From Camellia lanceoleosa (taxonomy: Eukaryota > Streptophyta > Magnoliopsida > Ericales > Theaceae): DNA of 64,000 bases. The stretch covers positions 44,487,022-44,551,021 of the forward strand of contig CM045768.1 of the NCBI GenBank assembly GCA_025200525.1. Direction: 5' to 3'. The notes beneath the pieces are model-generated. The model was not told the DNA's origin. It worked only from the letters and a program-made list of their open reading frames with translations, and did no database searches. A program made the position numbers and the translations under genes. Of this stretch, positions 23,127-35,622 are shown in pieces (the stretch's first letter is position 1; each line of letters begins with the position of its first letter).

Positions 23127-24598
23127 GGTCTAGAACACTTTTGAAAAAATAATTGCTTAGTTGGAAGTTTTTTTCTTAAATTGCAAACGAGGACTTCTTT
23201 TGAAAAATATATGTATGTATATAAATATTTTGGATATCAAATGTCTGTGATATGGAAAGTTTAAATTTTCTTCTTTTTTGCATTGTCTACGTGATTACTG
23301 TAAATCAATTCACATGACATAAAACTTTACTAATAAAACATATTGATTTGCCTTTGTAAGCCAGTTTAGGAGACAACAAATAATCCATCTAATATGTGTT
23401 ACAGTTTCAAATTGTCCAAGAATACTACCTAAACAATATGATATAGTTGTTAGTGTCTAATAATTCTCACAATTAGGCACCAAAAACTGGAGTAAAGTAA
23501 ACAAATGGGCTTACTTACCCTAGCTCAAGATGATTTTCTGCCCACTCTTTCCTCTTTTCTTATCCCAAACTCCACTTATTATAAAGAGTTAAAAAGTCAT
23601 AGATTATGGGATAAAGAGATAATTTATGACTGCTTTTCTACTACACAGTCAAAAAGATAAAAATAATTTGAGAATAAAATGACAAGAAAGAGTTATACAA
23701 AGGATCTGGTTTTAAGTTGTAAATTTTCTTTAAAATTTAAGGTATTATAAAATGAGTCTTATAACATATTTCAAGTTATTCAATACTTTTTTTTCATGTG
23801 CAATTCTATTTTGCACATGAAAAGAACCAAACAGAGAGGAAAAAAATAAAACAAATAATCAAACGTGAACAAAAACTAGTTAATAGATCAACTCATTGGT
23901 GCATAGGTTCAAATATAATAAGAAAGAGTTGGTATGGTCAAATATAATAAGACAGTTGTTCTTTGAAAACATAGCATATAAAACTAAAAACATTTGAAAT
24001 ACTTCTATCACTTCAAAAAAAAGATTCGAATATTTGATTTCAAGTCTCCCTACTACACGATGAATCCGTTCTCTGATTCCTGTCCCACCACAGCTGCTAT
24101 AAAAAAATAATTAAAAATAGGTAATCATTAAAGGACAACTAATTTATTTTTATCATCTGTAATTATCATTAAGCAGACCATCAATTATTAATTTAGAGGT
24201 GGTTTAGGATGATCTAAATAAGTACACTTTTTAACTTTTTGTGAAATATGAGTTGGGTATGAGTTGAATTTGAAGTGATGTGGTAGAGAGGTGATGTAAC
24301 TTAAATAAGATAATGTGACTTAAATAGGATAGTAATTTTTTGACTTTTTGACTTTTTTTAAAGTACCCCAAATAAGGCTTTAATATTTTCAGCCTTTGAC
24401 ACAGTTTTATACCAAAGTTTTCCGGCTTTTTATTTTTAAAAAAGGACAAATGTTCCACCGAGATGAGATCTATCTAACTTGACGATGTGCTCCATGAGCC
24501 ATGGACAAAAGGCGAGAGAAGATCACGATAGATCAGACAATATAATTAGGTTCCATGGAGATTGTCTCACATGTTTGGTACTATTAAATTGAATGTAG
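23127..24598. other. AT-rich DNA upstream of the COMT pseudogene
   Basis: I looked here for COMT exon 1 (about 400 bp encoding the dimerisation domain) and did not find it. No other gene is supported. Confidence 0.55.
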
Positions 24599-26470
24599 GT
24601 ATTATTTGAAAGATGCAGTTCTTGATGGTGGAATTCCATTCAATAAGGCCTATGGAATGACTGCATTCGAATACAACAGTACCGACCTCAGATTCAGCAA
24701 GGTGTTCAATCTGGGAATGTCTAACCCCTCCACCATTATCATGAAGAAAATTCTTGACACTTACAAAGGTTTCGACGGCCTCACCACACTCGTCGACGTC
24801 GGAGGAGGCGTCGGAGCTACACTTAACATGATCGTCGCCAAACATCCAACCATCAAGGGCATTAACTTTGACTTGCCTCATGTTATTGAAGATGCCCCAT
24901 CTTACCACGGTATACATTTTAGCGTAGCAATTGGAATTCAATTGATTAGACAGAATAAACCCTTTGGCACTGTCCAATAAATAAAAAAATTACTTGTCAT
25001 ATATAAAAAGTAAAAAAAAACACTAAAAAACCATAATAAGTTCGACAATATGATTTATTTTGAAGTACAGCTTCTTTTACGACTAGATTCCAATTGACTC
25101 GAGATAAGTCAGGTGCAATCAATAATTGCTAATCAAGGGGTTGTATTTGGTTTTAATTTTTTTTATTCAATTTTTTTTTAAATTGTGTTTTTTTTATTTT
25201 TGAGTATTTTTTTATTTTTAGTAAATATTTTTAAAATTTTAAGTAATTTTTTTTACTTTTTTAAATGCACCTTAATTAGATAAAAAGTAAAATATTTTTA
25301 AAAATCAATAAATACCCAAGAATACAAAAAATGTATTGAATTCTCATAATTTTTTTTTTTATATATTTTTGATATTTAGTGAATTTTCTAAAGATTTTTT
25401 TACAAATATTATACTTTTAAGTGTATTTATGTTAGGTGTATTTAAAAATTTTAAAAAATTCCTTAGAATATTAAAAAAAAATCAGTGAAAATAAAAAAAC
25501 ACAAAACATAAAAAAATTTAATTTTTTGAAAAGTGAATCTAAAAAATTCAAACCAAACAAACTGTGTTTGTCTGAATTTTATTTTATTCTATTTATCTAT
25601 TTTCAATGTTGAAATTGTACGTGCACGCAGGAGTGGAGCATGTTGGGGGTGACATGTTTGTTAGCGTACCAGAAGGAGATGCCATTTTCATAAAGGTGAA
25701 TTTTGAAACTTTACAATCTTGACTTCCATGCATTGAATTCGATCATAAAATAAGACACAATTCTTTTATAGAGAATAAAATTTACAAATTTAATAAATTT
25801 CATCTTATATTAAATGATTATATCTAATTTTATGATCGAATTCCACGAACTTAGAATTTTTCGTTGTTGTTGTCTTACCTGCTCCATTTCTTGGCTCCTT
25901 TGTGGGAGAACTAGTTATTGGTAAGTGATAGTGCTCAAGGCATTTGAGTTCTGAGTGGAATGGAAAAGGATTACTGAAACACTATCCCTCAAATAGTATT
26001 TGGTTAACTGAAATGAAATAAAATTGAATGATCATTTTATTAAAATTTTTATTTTTATGTTTGATTAACTAAAAATAATAATAATAAATACATTGCAAAT
26101 GAAATCGCCAATCACCATTATAAGAAAATGATCATTCCATAGGTGAATTTAAAAAATGAACATTTTATTTTATTCCATTCCATCTCATTCCTATGAACCA
26201 AATGAAACATTAATATTTTGGACTCATTACCAACGCAATAAGTTTGGTATCTGAGAAAATTTTGTTCATACTTTGTCTGGATCACCCTTAAACTAACTAA
26301 GCTTGTGTTCCAAACAGTGGACATGCCATGATTGGAGCGACGAACACTGCTTGAAACTTTTTAAAAACTGCTACAAAGCATTGCCGGACAATGGGAAGGT
26401 GATTATTGCCGAGTTGATTCTCCCTGAAGTCCCGGACACCAAAATCGTGACTCAAATTGTCATCAGTGTC

Positions 26471-27049
26471 TGTGTGAGTGATATTCCGATCACACTGCCC
26501 TCCTTAGTAATCCAGTCGTAGAACACAGGCAGAGTAGACGGCTCCCTGTAATCTGCACAGAAAGAAAAGTCACCGGCGGTGGTTCTTCCACCCGGGGGCA
26601 CTCCGACGACAAGTCAGTATCTCCTAAAGACAACAAGTGCTAAAATTACTGCTCAAGACTACAAATTGCGTACCTTAGACCCGCCGGGGGTGTCCTTCTT
26701 TTATAGCCAATACAATCCTAGTCCTAATAGGAGCCTGGCCCTAATGGACTTTGGATTACTGCTAATCTTGGACTCCTAGTGGGATTAGGATAAACTCTCT
26801 AAGAGTCTCATCTTTACCCAAACTGAAGTCTTCTCCATATCTAGGACTCTTGTCCATATCTAGGTTGAGTTCTCTCTTCATTCTAGGACTCTTGTCCCTT
26901 ATCCGCTTATCTCGGATTCCGATATCTTCGGAGATAACCTCGGTAACCCCGAGATCACCTTGGCGTAACTGTCAAGTCACGTGGCACCTCGGCTGACACT
27001 TCGGTGTCACCTCGGCCACGTGTTGGTACTCAGAAAATACATCCCCACA
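26471..27049 (-). mobile_element. Tat-1 3' LTR (579 bp)
   Basis: Plus-strand ends are TGTGTGAGTG and CATCCCCACA. It is the partner of 37240-37830. Next to it at 27050-27063 is CTGCCCCTAGG; on the minus strand this is the polypurine tract region that precedes the 3' LTR. Confidence 0.92.
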
Positions 27050-27050
27050 A

Positions 27051-27996
27051 CTGCCCCTAGGTTCTATTACCTCGGCATTCTGAGGTGATGGAACCTATAT
27101 TCGAACTTTTTCTCGTACGTCGGCTTAAGAACTTTCTAGCTGAGATCATTCATTTCAGGCCGATATGTCTTCTTCTAAAAACAAGAATTCAGATCAATCT
27201 TACTTCGCGCATGAGCTGTCATGCACCATTTTTCAACCGTTTCTCTGACGCGTTTTTCCCTTATTGGCCCGTGCTGGTAACGCGTCCATAAGCCGTCTTT
27301 CCTCTGCTTGCGCCGTCTGACGCGTGCGTTACCCTAGGCACAATTATTGCCTTGTTTTGCCGCCGTTTCACTTTTGACAAAAACGCTTGTCTCTCTCTTC
27401 TCCTCTTCACTTTTGCATTCAAGTTTTTCCTGCTTTCTCTCTCCCTAAAGAGTTCTTTCTCTGCTTCGGGTCCGCCATTACTTGAAGCTCTCAACTCTAC
27501 TACTATCTTGCATCTGCCATTTCTGCGAAGCTTTCGCCACTGTAGCGTCCGCCATCTGACCTCGGCGTAGCTCACTCCGGCCTTCACCTTTTCTGGTAAG
27601 CCAGTTTCCCCCTTTTCTCAGTTCTTGATCATTTCTGGAATTTCTTGTTCGCTTTATTCTGCTTCATCATTCAATCTGTGAATCATTCACTTGAATTTAT
27701 CCTATTTTATGGTTTCGTACATGTCATGAACATTTGCACTGTTGCACCTCTTGTTCTTGGTCTTCTACCTTTTCTATTCTTAAATCTGAGACTTTGTTTT
27801 TACTTTTCTGCTTTCAGTTACGCCTTTTATACTCGTTCTTTGTAGACCTTAGGCTTGGGATTTGTCTATAGAACCATCAATCCTTAGGAGAAACTGAAAC
27901 CAACTTCACCAATATACATTTCAGGCTCAAGCCGAGGTCCCTAGAGCTCTTTAGGAATATCCTATCTCTGTAGCTAAATACTCGTACATCAAAACC
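27051..27996 (+). promoter_or_regulatory. Leader and promoter region of the Tat-1 antisense ORF, with a 5'-UTR intron
   Basis: No coding frame on either strand fits element genes here. A plausible 5'-UTR intron runs from donor CTG|GTAAGCC at about 27595 to acceptor ATTTCAG at 27924, and the ATG of the antisense ORF follows at 27997 in a good context (AAAACCATGGG). The promoter itself cannot be pinpointed. The intron is inferred from splice motifs only. Confidence 0.5.
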
Positions 27997-30371
27997 ATGG
28001 GTGTGTGGAGAGATAGGGTTAACTCCCCAACAAAACTAGAGTATTTTAGGCAAGAATTCTCCATCCCTGCCGATGTCCACCTCAGGCTAGCTGGGGAGAA
28101 CGACTCCATTATGCCTGAGAACAATAACATGCCCTTTCCTGTTGTAGCCTTTGTCCAATGTGGACTTCGGTTCCCCCTAGACCCCCTTTTCCGCGAAGTC
28201 CTCCACTACTACACTCTCAACCCCATGCAACTCACCATCAACGCTTATAGAACGCTTTATGGTATAATAGCCTTAGATCGGCAGGAGAGTGTTAGGATCA
28301 CTCTTGCCGACATCCAATACTGCTACACCATGTGTGCCCTGAACCTTAAGGAAAAAGGTTATGTCTATTACCTTAAGCCGAGGTCCACAGAGTTTAAGAT
28401 TGTAGCCGACCTTCCAGACTCTAACAAAGGGGCTGGAGATGATTATCTCATCGCTTCTGGGAACTGGGAATTTGGCCCAGATGAAAAAGTTCATCTCTTC
28501 CCTCTTCTTCGAACGGTTAAGGAGGGCAAGGGTAAGGTCCTTGTGTTAATTGCTTAACTGTTGCTTCCTACAATTTCTCCAACAAATTTGTTTCTGATGT
28601 TGTGTTTCCTTTTGCAGACGTTCGCAAGCCTCCCAAGGACTTTCGCCAGTCCTATTACCCTGGGAAAGGTTTGAAGAAGCTCTTGGACCTACCAATCCAT
28701 AAACGCAAAGCTCCGCTCCTGCTGAACTTTATCCCAACATACAAGTCTACCTTGGCCGACGTTCCAAAGAAGAAGAAGAAGAAGAAGAGCGCCTCTCCAC
28801 CAACTGCCATGACTCAAACCGCATCCACATCCCGGACAGATCAAGGCTCTACTTCTGACCCAGCCGATCTTCCATCTACTTCAGCACCATTCTTGGTACC
28901 AGTTCAAGAAAGAAAGCGTCATGGCGTCTTGTCAAAAGCAAAGACATGGTCCGGCTTGGTTGTTCTAGATCTCCTTCTTGACCTACGGTAGGCGTGGATG
29001 ATGCACCATCCCAAAGCGGTGCCCCACCAAAACCAAAAAGAGTCAAAAAGGCCCAGGCCAAGGCCAAAGTTACTGAGGCCGAGGTTGAAGATGCCCTGCC
29101 CATCTCCCAATTAACCTCAACCGTGAAGACCATACATTTACGCTTAAAAGATCTGCGAGGCCCGGCCGTCGAGAATTACTCAGCCAAAGGCCGAGGTCGT
29201 CGTGCTGCGGCGACTTGAGTCCGAGGTTCCCAAAGTTCCTTGGGAGCCAAAAAGTGCACGCTTAACGAAAGCGCTACCGACATCAACATCGGCGTGGCGC
29301 TCGGCCTGTGATCCTCCTTGGGTGATCTCGAGCGAAATGCCAAAATGAACGAATACGAGAACTACACCCTCATGCTGCAGCGCTCTGTCCAAGTAAGTCT
29401 GTGAATTTGATAACGTTCCTTACTGCCACTTTTCTTCATACTTGTAAAGTTTCAATATTTTGTGATAACCTCTGTCTTGTGAACTTTCAGGCCATTCAAC
29501 ACGCCCACACCTTCTCCATGTAGGCATTTGAAGCAAAGGAGAAATTGTCCGAGATGGAGAAGGAGTTTGCTGCTCTCCAGAAACAAAATAAAAGTCTCAA
29601 AAACAAAATGAAGACCTTGGAAGATCAAGCCGAGGCTGCGACTCAGGCTCAGCAAGAGGCTGATGAAAGGGCCGACACTGCTGAAGCCATTAAAAATGTT
29701 CTTTGAGCCCAGAAGAAAGAGGCCGAGGAAAAAATGGCCCAGGCCGAGAAGGAACTGCAACAAGCCTTGGCCACCAAGGTAGCCGAAATCAAGGAGGCCG
29801 ACGAAAAGGCCTACAGCCAGGGGATGGCCGACGTCGCTGAGGACTACAAGCTTCAAGTCCGGGAGGCATGCAACAGGGGATTTTCCCTTGGTTGGATGTC
29901 CCTGGCCAAAAAGCTGAACATCCCAGATGACTCGCCATGGCGCAAGGCTGATGCTGTCCCTCTCCCCTTTCCTCCTCCTCAACCCTCAACTCAAGCTGAG
30001 GAAGAAGTTGAATCAAAATCCGAGGCTGCGCACGAAGGTGAAGAGGATAAAGATAACGAGGCTTTGGTAAGGAAACCAAAGGATGCCAGTGGAAGCAAGT
30101 CTCCTCCTGAGGGTGACCAAGTCATGGACTTAACCCTAGAAGAGGATGAGGAGGTGCCCAAGGAAGCTACCACGGGCGTGCTATCTTGACACCTTCAGCG
30201 AGAAAAGCTGAGAATACTGGTGAGATCGACGCCGAGATTGCGGCAGACAGGGAAGCCGAAGTTCCTGTAGAAGTGGTAGCCGAGGTTCTTGTGGAAAAGG
30301 TTGCCGAGGTTATTCTTGAGGAGCCCTCCAAGGTCTCTCGACTCAACTTCTTCTTTGGTGAAGAAACTTAG
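27997..30371 (+). CDS. Tat-1 antisense additional ORF (Transposase_28-like, spliced)
   Basis: The ORF lies on the strand opposite to gag-pol. Exon 27997-28531 encodes about 178 residues (PTKLEYFRQEFSIPADVHLR, FVQCGLRFPLDPLFREVLHY, LNPMQLTINAYRTLYGIIAL), resembling the plant family called putative gypsy-type transposon protein (Transposase_28). GT-AG introns at 28532-28617 and 29393-29490 join in phase. The next exon is basic (KKKKKKK, PKPKRVKKAQAKAKV). The last is a long heptad coiled coil (LSEMEKEFAALQKQNKSLKN, EADEKAYSQGMADVAEDYKL), then an acidic tail ending at 30371. Frameshifts near 28950 and 30186 and stops (for example TAG at 29521-29523, TGA at 29704-29706) disable this copy. Function is unknown; extra ORFs of this kind are known in Tat elements. 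Domain assignment is from memory. Confidence 0.8.
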
Positions 30372-30735
30372 TTTTCATTTTTTCTTTAACTTTTGTACTT
30401 TCTTTTGTTTTCTGAACAATGTAAGCTTCTTCTTTACGGCCGATGTGCCTTTCTTTGTTGCTTTTGAACAATTTACTTCTGCTAGGCCATTGTGCCTCCT
30501 TTATACACAACTGTTTCTTTTTGAATGCTGTAGTCTTTAATCTTTCTTCATTGCTTCTATTTGATTCTATACTTAGAATATTTCGCATGATTCATATAAT
30601 TCTTCCCTTGCACAATCTCCTCGGGGTTACATACCTCGGGCATGTTTACCTTAAGATTTACCTCGGCTAGGACTTCACCTGTAAACTTGCCATAAACTTG
30701 AATAAGTATAAAGCATAAAAAGTCAATTAATCTTC

Positions 30736-31432
30736 ATCTTGTAAATTGCTACAAATTTCAACAAGTGAAGATAAACAATCATATCGGCTTATCTTTAATT
30801 TGTAAATTGCTACAAATTTCAACAAGTAAAGATAAGGAATTTATCTCAGCTTAACTTTGACTTGTAAATTGCTACAAATTTCAACAAGTAAAGATAAGGA
30901 ATTTATCTCGGCTTAACTTTAACTTGTAAATTGCTACCAATTTCAACAAGTAAAGACAAGGAATTTATCTCAGCTTAACTTTGACTTGTAAATTGCTACA
31001 AATTTCAACAAGTAAAGATAAGGAATTTATCTCGGCTTAACTTTAACTTGTAAATTGCTACAAATTTCAACAAGTAAAGATAAGGAATTTATCTCAACTT
31101 AACTTTGACTTGTAAATTGCTACAAATTTCAACAAGTAAAGATAAGAAATTTATCTCGGCTTAACTTTAACTTGTAAATTGCTACAAATTTCAACAAGTA
31201 AAGATAAGGAATTTATCTCAGCTTAACTTTGACTTGTAAATTGCTACAAATTTCAACAAGTAAAGATAAGGAATTTATCTCAGCTTAACTTTGACTTGTA
31301 AATTGCTACAAATTTCAACAAGTAAAGATAAGGAATTTATCTCGGCTTAACTTTAACTTGTAAATTGCTACAAATTTCAATAAGTAAAGATAAGGAATTT
31401 ATCTCAGCTTAACTTTGACTAACCATTACTAA
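30736..31432. repeat. 11 tandem 62-bp hairpin repeats between Tat-1 pol and antisense ORF
   Basis: The core CTTGTAAATT-GCTACA-AATTTCAACAAG is repeated about 11 times. Its arms CTTGT/ACAAG and AAATT/AATTT form one hairpin. The linker AGATAA-GGAAT-TTATCT forms a second, and in the first two units AAGATAA pairs with TTATCTT over a longer loop. Spacing is a regular 62 bp from the third unit on. The array lies in the gap between the 3' end of pol (minus) and the 3' end of the antisense ORF (plus). Confidence 0.95.
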
Positions 31433-31575
31433 TGTCTTCTCTCTGCCCCCAATGTGAACCTAAGTTCCACTTGGGTTCTCATTATTCATAAAACAACATC
31501 ATGCATAGTTTTATAAGTTCTGAAAAAATTCTGCTACGATTTTATTGATCAGATCGGCAAAAAATCAAAGAACAT

Positions 31576-32346
31576 CTAATGATAGAAAAACTTTAAATTA
31601 CAAGTGTTCCATGGTCTAGGCAATGCTTTGCCCTCATTATCTTCGAGCCGATATGCCCCATTTCCTAACACCGAAGTGATTCTGTAGGGGCCTTCCCAGT
31701 TTGGGCCAAGCTTGCCCTCTCTGGGATCCTTCTTATTGTCGACGACTTTTCTCAAGACTAGGTCGTTGACTTGAAAATCCCTTGGATTGACCTTCTTGTT
31801 GTAAGCTTTGGCAAGTCGTTCGATATCTTTTAATTTGGATTGCAGCTTTCTCTCTTCTTTCTTCCAGTAGGTCCAGATCTCGGGCTAAGAGCACATCATT
31901 AGACCCGTTCTCAACTCCCTGTGTTCTGATCCCTGGGATGCCGATCTCCAATGGAATGACTGCTTCTGTGCCATAAGTCATGGCAAAGGGGGATTCCCCT
32001 GTTGATCTTCTCGGCGTAGTGCGATATGCCCAGAGCACGTTGGGCAATTCGTCTACCCACTTTCCTTTTGCTGCCTGCAGCCTTTTCTTTATTCCATCCA
32101 GAATGACTTTGTTTGATGCTTCGGCTTGCCCATTACTTTGGGGAAAGCTTGGTGTTGAAAAATAATTCTTTATCTTGAACTTTGCGCAAAAATTCTTGAT
32201 GAGTTTGCTGTCAAACTGTGTTCCGTTGTCGGCAACGATTGCTCTGGGAATCCCAAATCTGGTGATGATGTTTTTCGGATGAAGTTCTTCACATCCACAT
32301 CTCGGATTTTGGCAAGGGCTCTGCTTCTATCCATTTTGTGAAGTAG
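31576..32346 (-). pseudogene. Tat-1 integrase core and C-terminal domain
   Basis: Integrase motifs continue in broken frames: ITRFGIPRAIVADNGTQFD, STPSFPQSNGQAEASNK, LPNVLWAYRTTPRRSTGESP and FAMTYGTEAVIPLEIGIP. The C-terminal block GKLGPNWEGPYRI is followed by GAYRLEDNEGKALPRPWN and a stop at 31576-31578. Integrase joins cDNA ends to target DNA and makes the 5-bp staggered cut seen as the GTGTC duplication. At least two frame changes are needed to read it. Confidence 0.85.
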
Positions 32347-33237
32347 TCATTGCTTTACCGGCCAGTACTTCCGCCTTGCTTGGGGCAATTTTCCAACGAG
32401 ATCCATGCCCCATTGGGCAAATGGCCAAGGGCTGGAAACAGGGTTTAGGTCAGCAGCTGGCTGATGTATCAGTGGTGCAAACCTCTGGCATTGTTCACAC
32501 TTCTTCACATAGGTTTCTGCATCTTTTTGCATATAGGGCCACCAATACCCCTGGGTAATGGCCCTGTGAGCTAACGATCTGCCCCCTGCGTGGCTTCCAC
32601 AAACTCCTTCATGAATTTCATACAAAAAGTCTTCGACCTGAAGAGGGTGTACACACCTTAAAAGAGGTCCAGTGAAGGATCTTCTGTAGAGATGTCCTTC
32701 GCTGTCGGTGAATCTTGCCGACTTCAGTCTGACCTTGTGTGCTTCCTTTCGATCTTCTGGCAGTTTTCCCTCTTTCAGGAATGCAACAATTGCATCCATC
32801 CAGCTTGGTCCCATGTCCACACATAATGCTTCTTGCATTGTGTTCGGTGGCTCTATGCTCGGGCCTGGTAGGTAATCAATCATTATTGTCCTCGTCTTTC
32901 CGGTTTGCACTGAACTTGCCAAATTGGCCAACGCGTCGGCGTGGTTGTTATCATCTCGGCTAACCTGAAGAAGTCGGCAGTTTTGAAACATGTCCGCCAG
33001 CCTGATGACTTCTTTTGCGTATGCCGACATCCTTTCATCTCGGGCAGCAAACTCTCCTGTAGTTTGATTCACTATAAGTTGTGAGTCACAAAAAACTATT
33101 ACCTCATCTGCCTCTGCTGCTACTGCCAGCTTCAGTCCAGCAATCAATGCTTCATACTCCGCCTCATTGTTCGAGGCTTTGAACCCATCGAATAGATCGC
33201 TCCAATATCTCCCCATCGGGAAATTAACACTACTCAC
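32347..33237 (-). CDS. Tat-1 second RNase H (aRNH-like) and integrase zinc-binding domain
   Basis: The 296-codon open frame starts within a second RNase [56 protein letters not shown]. An additional archaeal-type RNase H between the first RNase H and integrase marks the Tat lineage. After a linker ([20 protein letters not shown]) comes the integrase N-terminal zinc-binding domain with the H..H..C..C pattern: [33 protein letters not shown]. The start of the catalytic core follows ([20 protein letters not shown]), then a stop. The plus-strand frames opposite are shadows. Confidence 0.9.
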   Translation of the reverse strand: MSSVNFPMGRYWSDLFDGFKASNNEAEYEALIAGLKLAVAAEADEVIVFCDSQLIVNQTTGEFAARDERMSAYAKEVIRLADMFQNCRLLQVSRDDNNHADALANLASSVQTGKTRTIMIDYLPGPSIEPPNTMQEALCVDMGPSWMDAIVAFLKEGKLPEDRKEAHKVRLKSARFTDSEGHLYRRSFTGPLLRCVHPLQVEDFLYEIHEGVCGSHAGGRSLAHRAITQGYWWPYMQKDAETYVKKCEQCQRFAPLIHQPAADLNPVSSPWPFAQWGMDLVGKLPQARRKYWPVKQ

Positions 33238-33489
33238 CTTGCCCCTTGGGTTTGAGCTCCCATCAACAAAAGTTGAAAGGAATCGCCGATGTAAATCTTT
33301 GCGGTCGAGTTTTTCCTTGGTTCTTTAGCCTTTGGTGGGCTTCTCCTTCCTTGTTTGGACATCGTTCATCTCGGCTCAACGGGCCGATGTTCGATGTATT
33401 CTAGCGAGAACTTCGGCCACGAAGTCGCCAAAACTTGGCCCTTAATTCTTGTTCGCGGCTGAACTCCGGTCGTATTGGCCCAAAGACTA

Positions 33490-33983
33490 CTACCATCTGG
33501 CTATTCTTCCAATTAAGTCTCCCTGTTGCAGTAAGGATTTGAGTGGGTGTTCTGTCAGAACCACTATCTTGTGAGCCTGAAAATAATGGTTTAGCTTCTT
33601 TGAGGCCATTACCAAGGCCAGCATCAATTTCTCCAGTGGTAGATACCTTGTTTCTGCGTCGGCTAAGGTTTTACTTACGTAGTAAACAGTCTTTTGTTCT
33701 CCCTTCTCTTCTCGGATTATCACAGCACTTACTGCGTACTCTGAAACTGCCAAGTATAAAAACAGTTCCTCCCCAGGTTGAGGTGTTGAGAGGACTGGGG
33801 CCAAGGTAAGGTACTTCTTCAGGTCGGCCAACGCGGCCTCACATTCTTCTGTCCATAGAAAATCCGTGGCCTTTTTCACCAGGTTGAAGAAAGGTTACAT
33901 TTGTCCGAACTTCAGCTTATGAATTTGTTTAGGGCTGCGGCCCTTCCAGTTAGCATTTGAACCTGTTTAGCCGATGTCGGACT
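33490..33983 (-). pseudogene. Tat-1 RT connection and first RNase H
   Basis: The open part 33490-33879 gives the Ty3/gypsy RNase H blocks FLWTEECEAALADLKKYL, LSTPQPGEELFLYLAVSEYA, VYYVSKTLADAETRYLPLEK and VVLTEHPLKSLLQQGDLIGR. It is joined to RT through a short stretch with a stop (33880-33983). Stops follow it before the second RNase H. Confidence 0.85.
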
Positions 33984-35620
33984 CTATAATTCCAAAATGG
34001 CCTTGATCTGATCTGGGCTGGCTTCAATGCCCCTTCTAGTCACCAGGTATCCCAAAAACTTACCGGATCCGACTCCAAACGCGCATTTCGATGCGTTTAG
34101 TCGGAGCCGATATGTTTTGAGTATGTCAAAGACCTCTTCTAGGTCAGCAAGATGATCCTTTGGTTCCTTGATCTTCACGACCATATCATCAATGTAGACT
34201 TCTACAGTTCGGCCAATCAAGCGTTTGAACATCTTGGTCACCAGCCTTTGATAAGTTGCTCCTGCGTTCTTCAACCCAAAAGGCATGACTCTGTAACAAT
34301 ACAAGCCTTTCGGGGTGATGAACGCTGTCTTCTCTTCATCTGGGGGGTACATGGCTATCTGGTGATACCCCCTATATGCATCCAAGAAGCTCATCCTTCC
34401 ATGTCCAGATGTGGCGTCTACCAACTGGTCGATCTTTCGCAGAGGGAAGCTGTCTTTGGGACAAGCTTTGTTCAAATTTGTGAAGTCTACGCAGACCCTC
34501 CACTTGCCATTCTTCTTCTTTACTACCACGGTATTTGATAACCATGTCGGATAATTGGCTTCCCAGATGGCCCTGGCCTCCAGAAGTCTGTCTACTTCTT
34601 CTTCTACTGCCTCGACGTGCATCAACGTCGGTCTTCTGGCTCGTTGTATTACAGGTTTGGCCGACCTGTCAACGTTGAGTCTGTGGCATGTGACCTCGGG
34701 GTCAATGCCAGGCATTTCATAAGGTGTCCAGGCGAACACCTCAATATTTTTCTCGAAGGCTTCCAACTCCCTTTCTTCTTCTTCGGCTAATCTTGTGCCG
34801 AGAAGAAAGAAGCGTTCCTCATCGCCCTCTTGGACGAAGATTTTCTTCAATGCTTCTTCACTCTTCTCGGTCGGCTCCTTGCTGACATCATCTAGGACCT
34901 TCATGTCCTCTTCTTCAACCTCTGCTTTCTCTGGTTCTCGAATGCTGCAGGTTAACTTCATTGCTGCCATGGAGCAATTTTTCGCCTGCAACTGATCTCC
35001 TCTGATTTCCTCAATCCCATGTTCTGTTGGGAATCGTAGCAGTTGATGCAAGGTTGAGGGAACTGCCCCCATTGCATGCAACCACGGCCTCCCCAGGATG
35101 ATATTGTAAGGCGAAGGCGTATCAATCACAATAAATTCTGTCTTCATCTTCTTCGTGCCAGCTTGTACCTCCAAGCTTATTGCGCCTAAAGGCCATGTCG
35201 GCGTTCCATTGAAGCCAACCATCGGGCCGTTTGACTGCTCCATGTCATCAGGGTGAAGGCCTAACTCCTTGTAGCATCTGACATACATGATGTTGCAGGA
35301 GCTGCCTTGATCAATCAAGATGCGTTTCACCTGGCACTCCCCAACCTGGAGGGATACTACCAGGGCATCATTGTCAGTCTTTGAACCATGTCAAGGTCGG
35401 CCTCTGTGAAGGTTATCATTGGTCCTTGGCAATCTTGGCCGAGGTCTTTTCGATCACTGGTTGACGTCTTTGCAGATGTTTCACCCTCTATGTCTCCCCG
35501 TATGTCGTTTTCATTCACCTTTGAGTGGATCACATTAACCACCGAGGTCCACCTGCACGTGGTTCTTCTTGTTGGGAGGAGGAGGGCTTGGCGCTTGAGG
35601 CAATCGTGCTGCTCTTCCAC
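33984..35620 (-). CDS. Tat-1 protease and reverse transcriptase
   Basis: The segment 35357-35620 holds the pre-protease linker ([14 protein letters not shown]). After a frameshift, 33984-35330 is open for 448 codons. It starts with the aspartic protease active site [13 protein letters not shown] (the usual DGGSS or DTGSS written DQGSS), [12 protein letters not shown] and [15 protein letters not shown] follows from about residue 215: [74 protein letters not shown], the catalytic YIDDMVVK (about residue 377) and [20 protein letters not shown]. The polyprotein cuts itself and makes cDNA. The RT motifs are intact, but the flanking frameshifts prevent a full polyprotein. Confidence 0.92.
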
Positions 35621-35622
35621 AG

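Noticed and set aside
24567..24977. Minus-strand open frame opposite COMT exon 2
   Set aside because: It is the antisense shadow of a conserved methyltransferase exon with family-level similarity on the plus strand.
27645..27845. Open frame in the region upstream of the Tat-1 antisense ORF
   Set aside because: Lies within the inferred 5'-UTR intron and has no recognisable protein features.
30736..31432. CRISPR-like array (regular repeats with spacers)
   Set aside because: The whole 62-bp unit repeats, including the 'spacer'; there is no variable spacer and the context is a plant retrotransposon.
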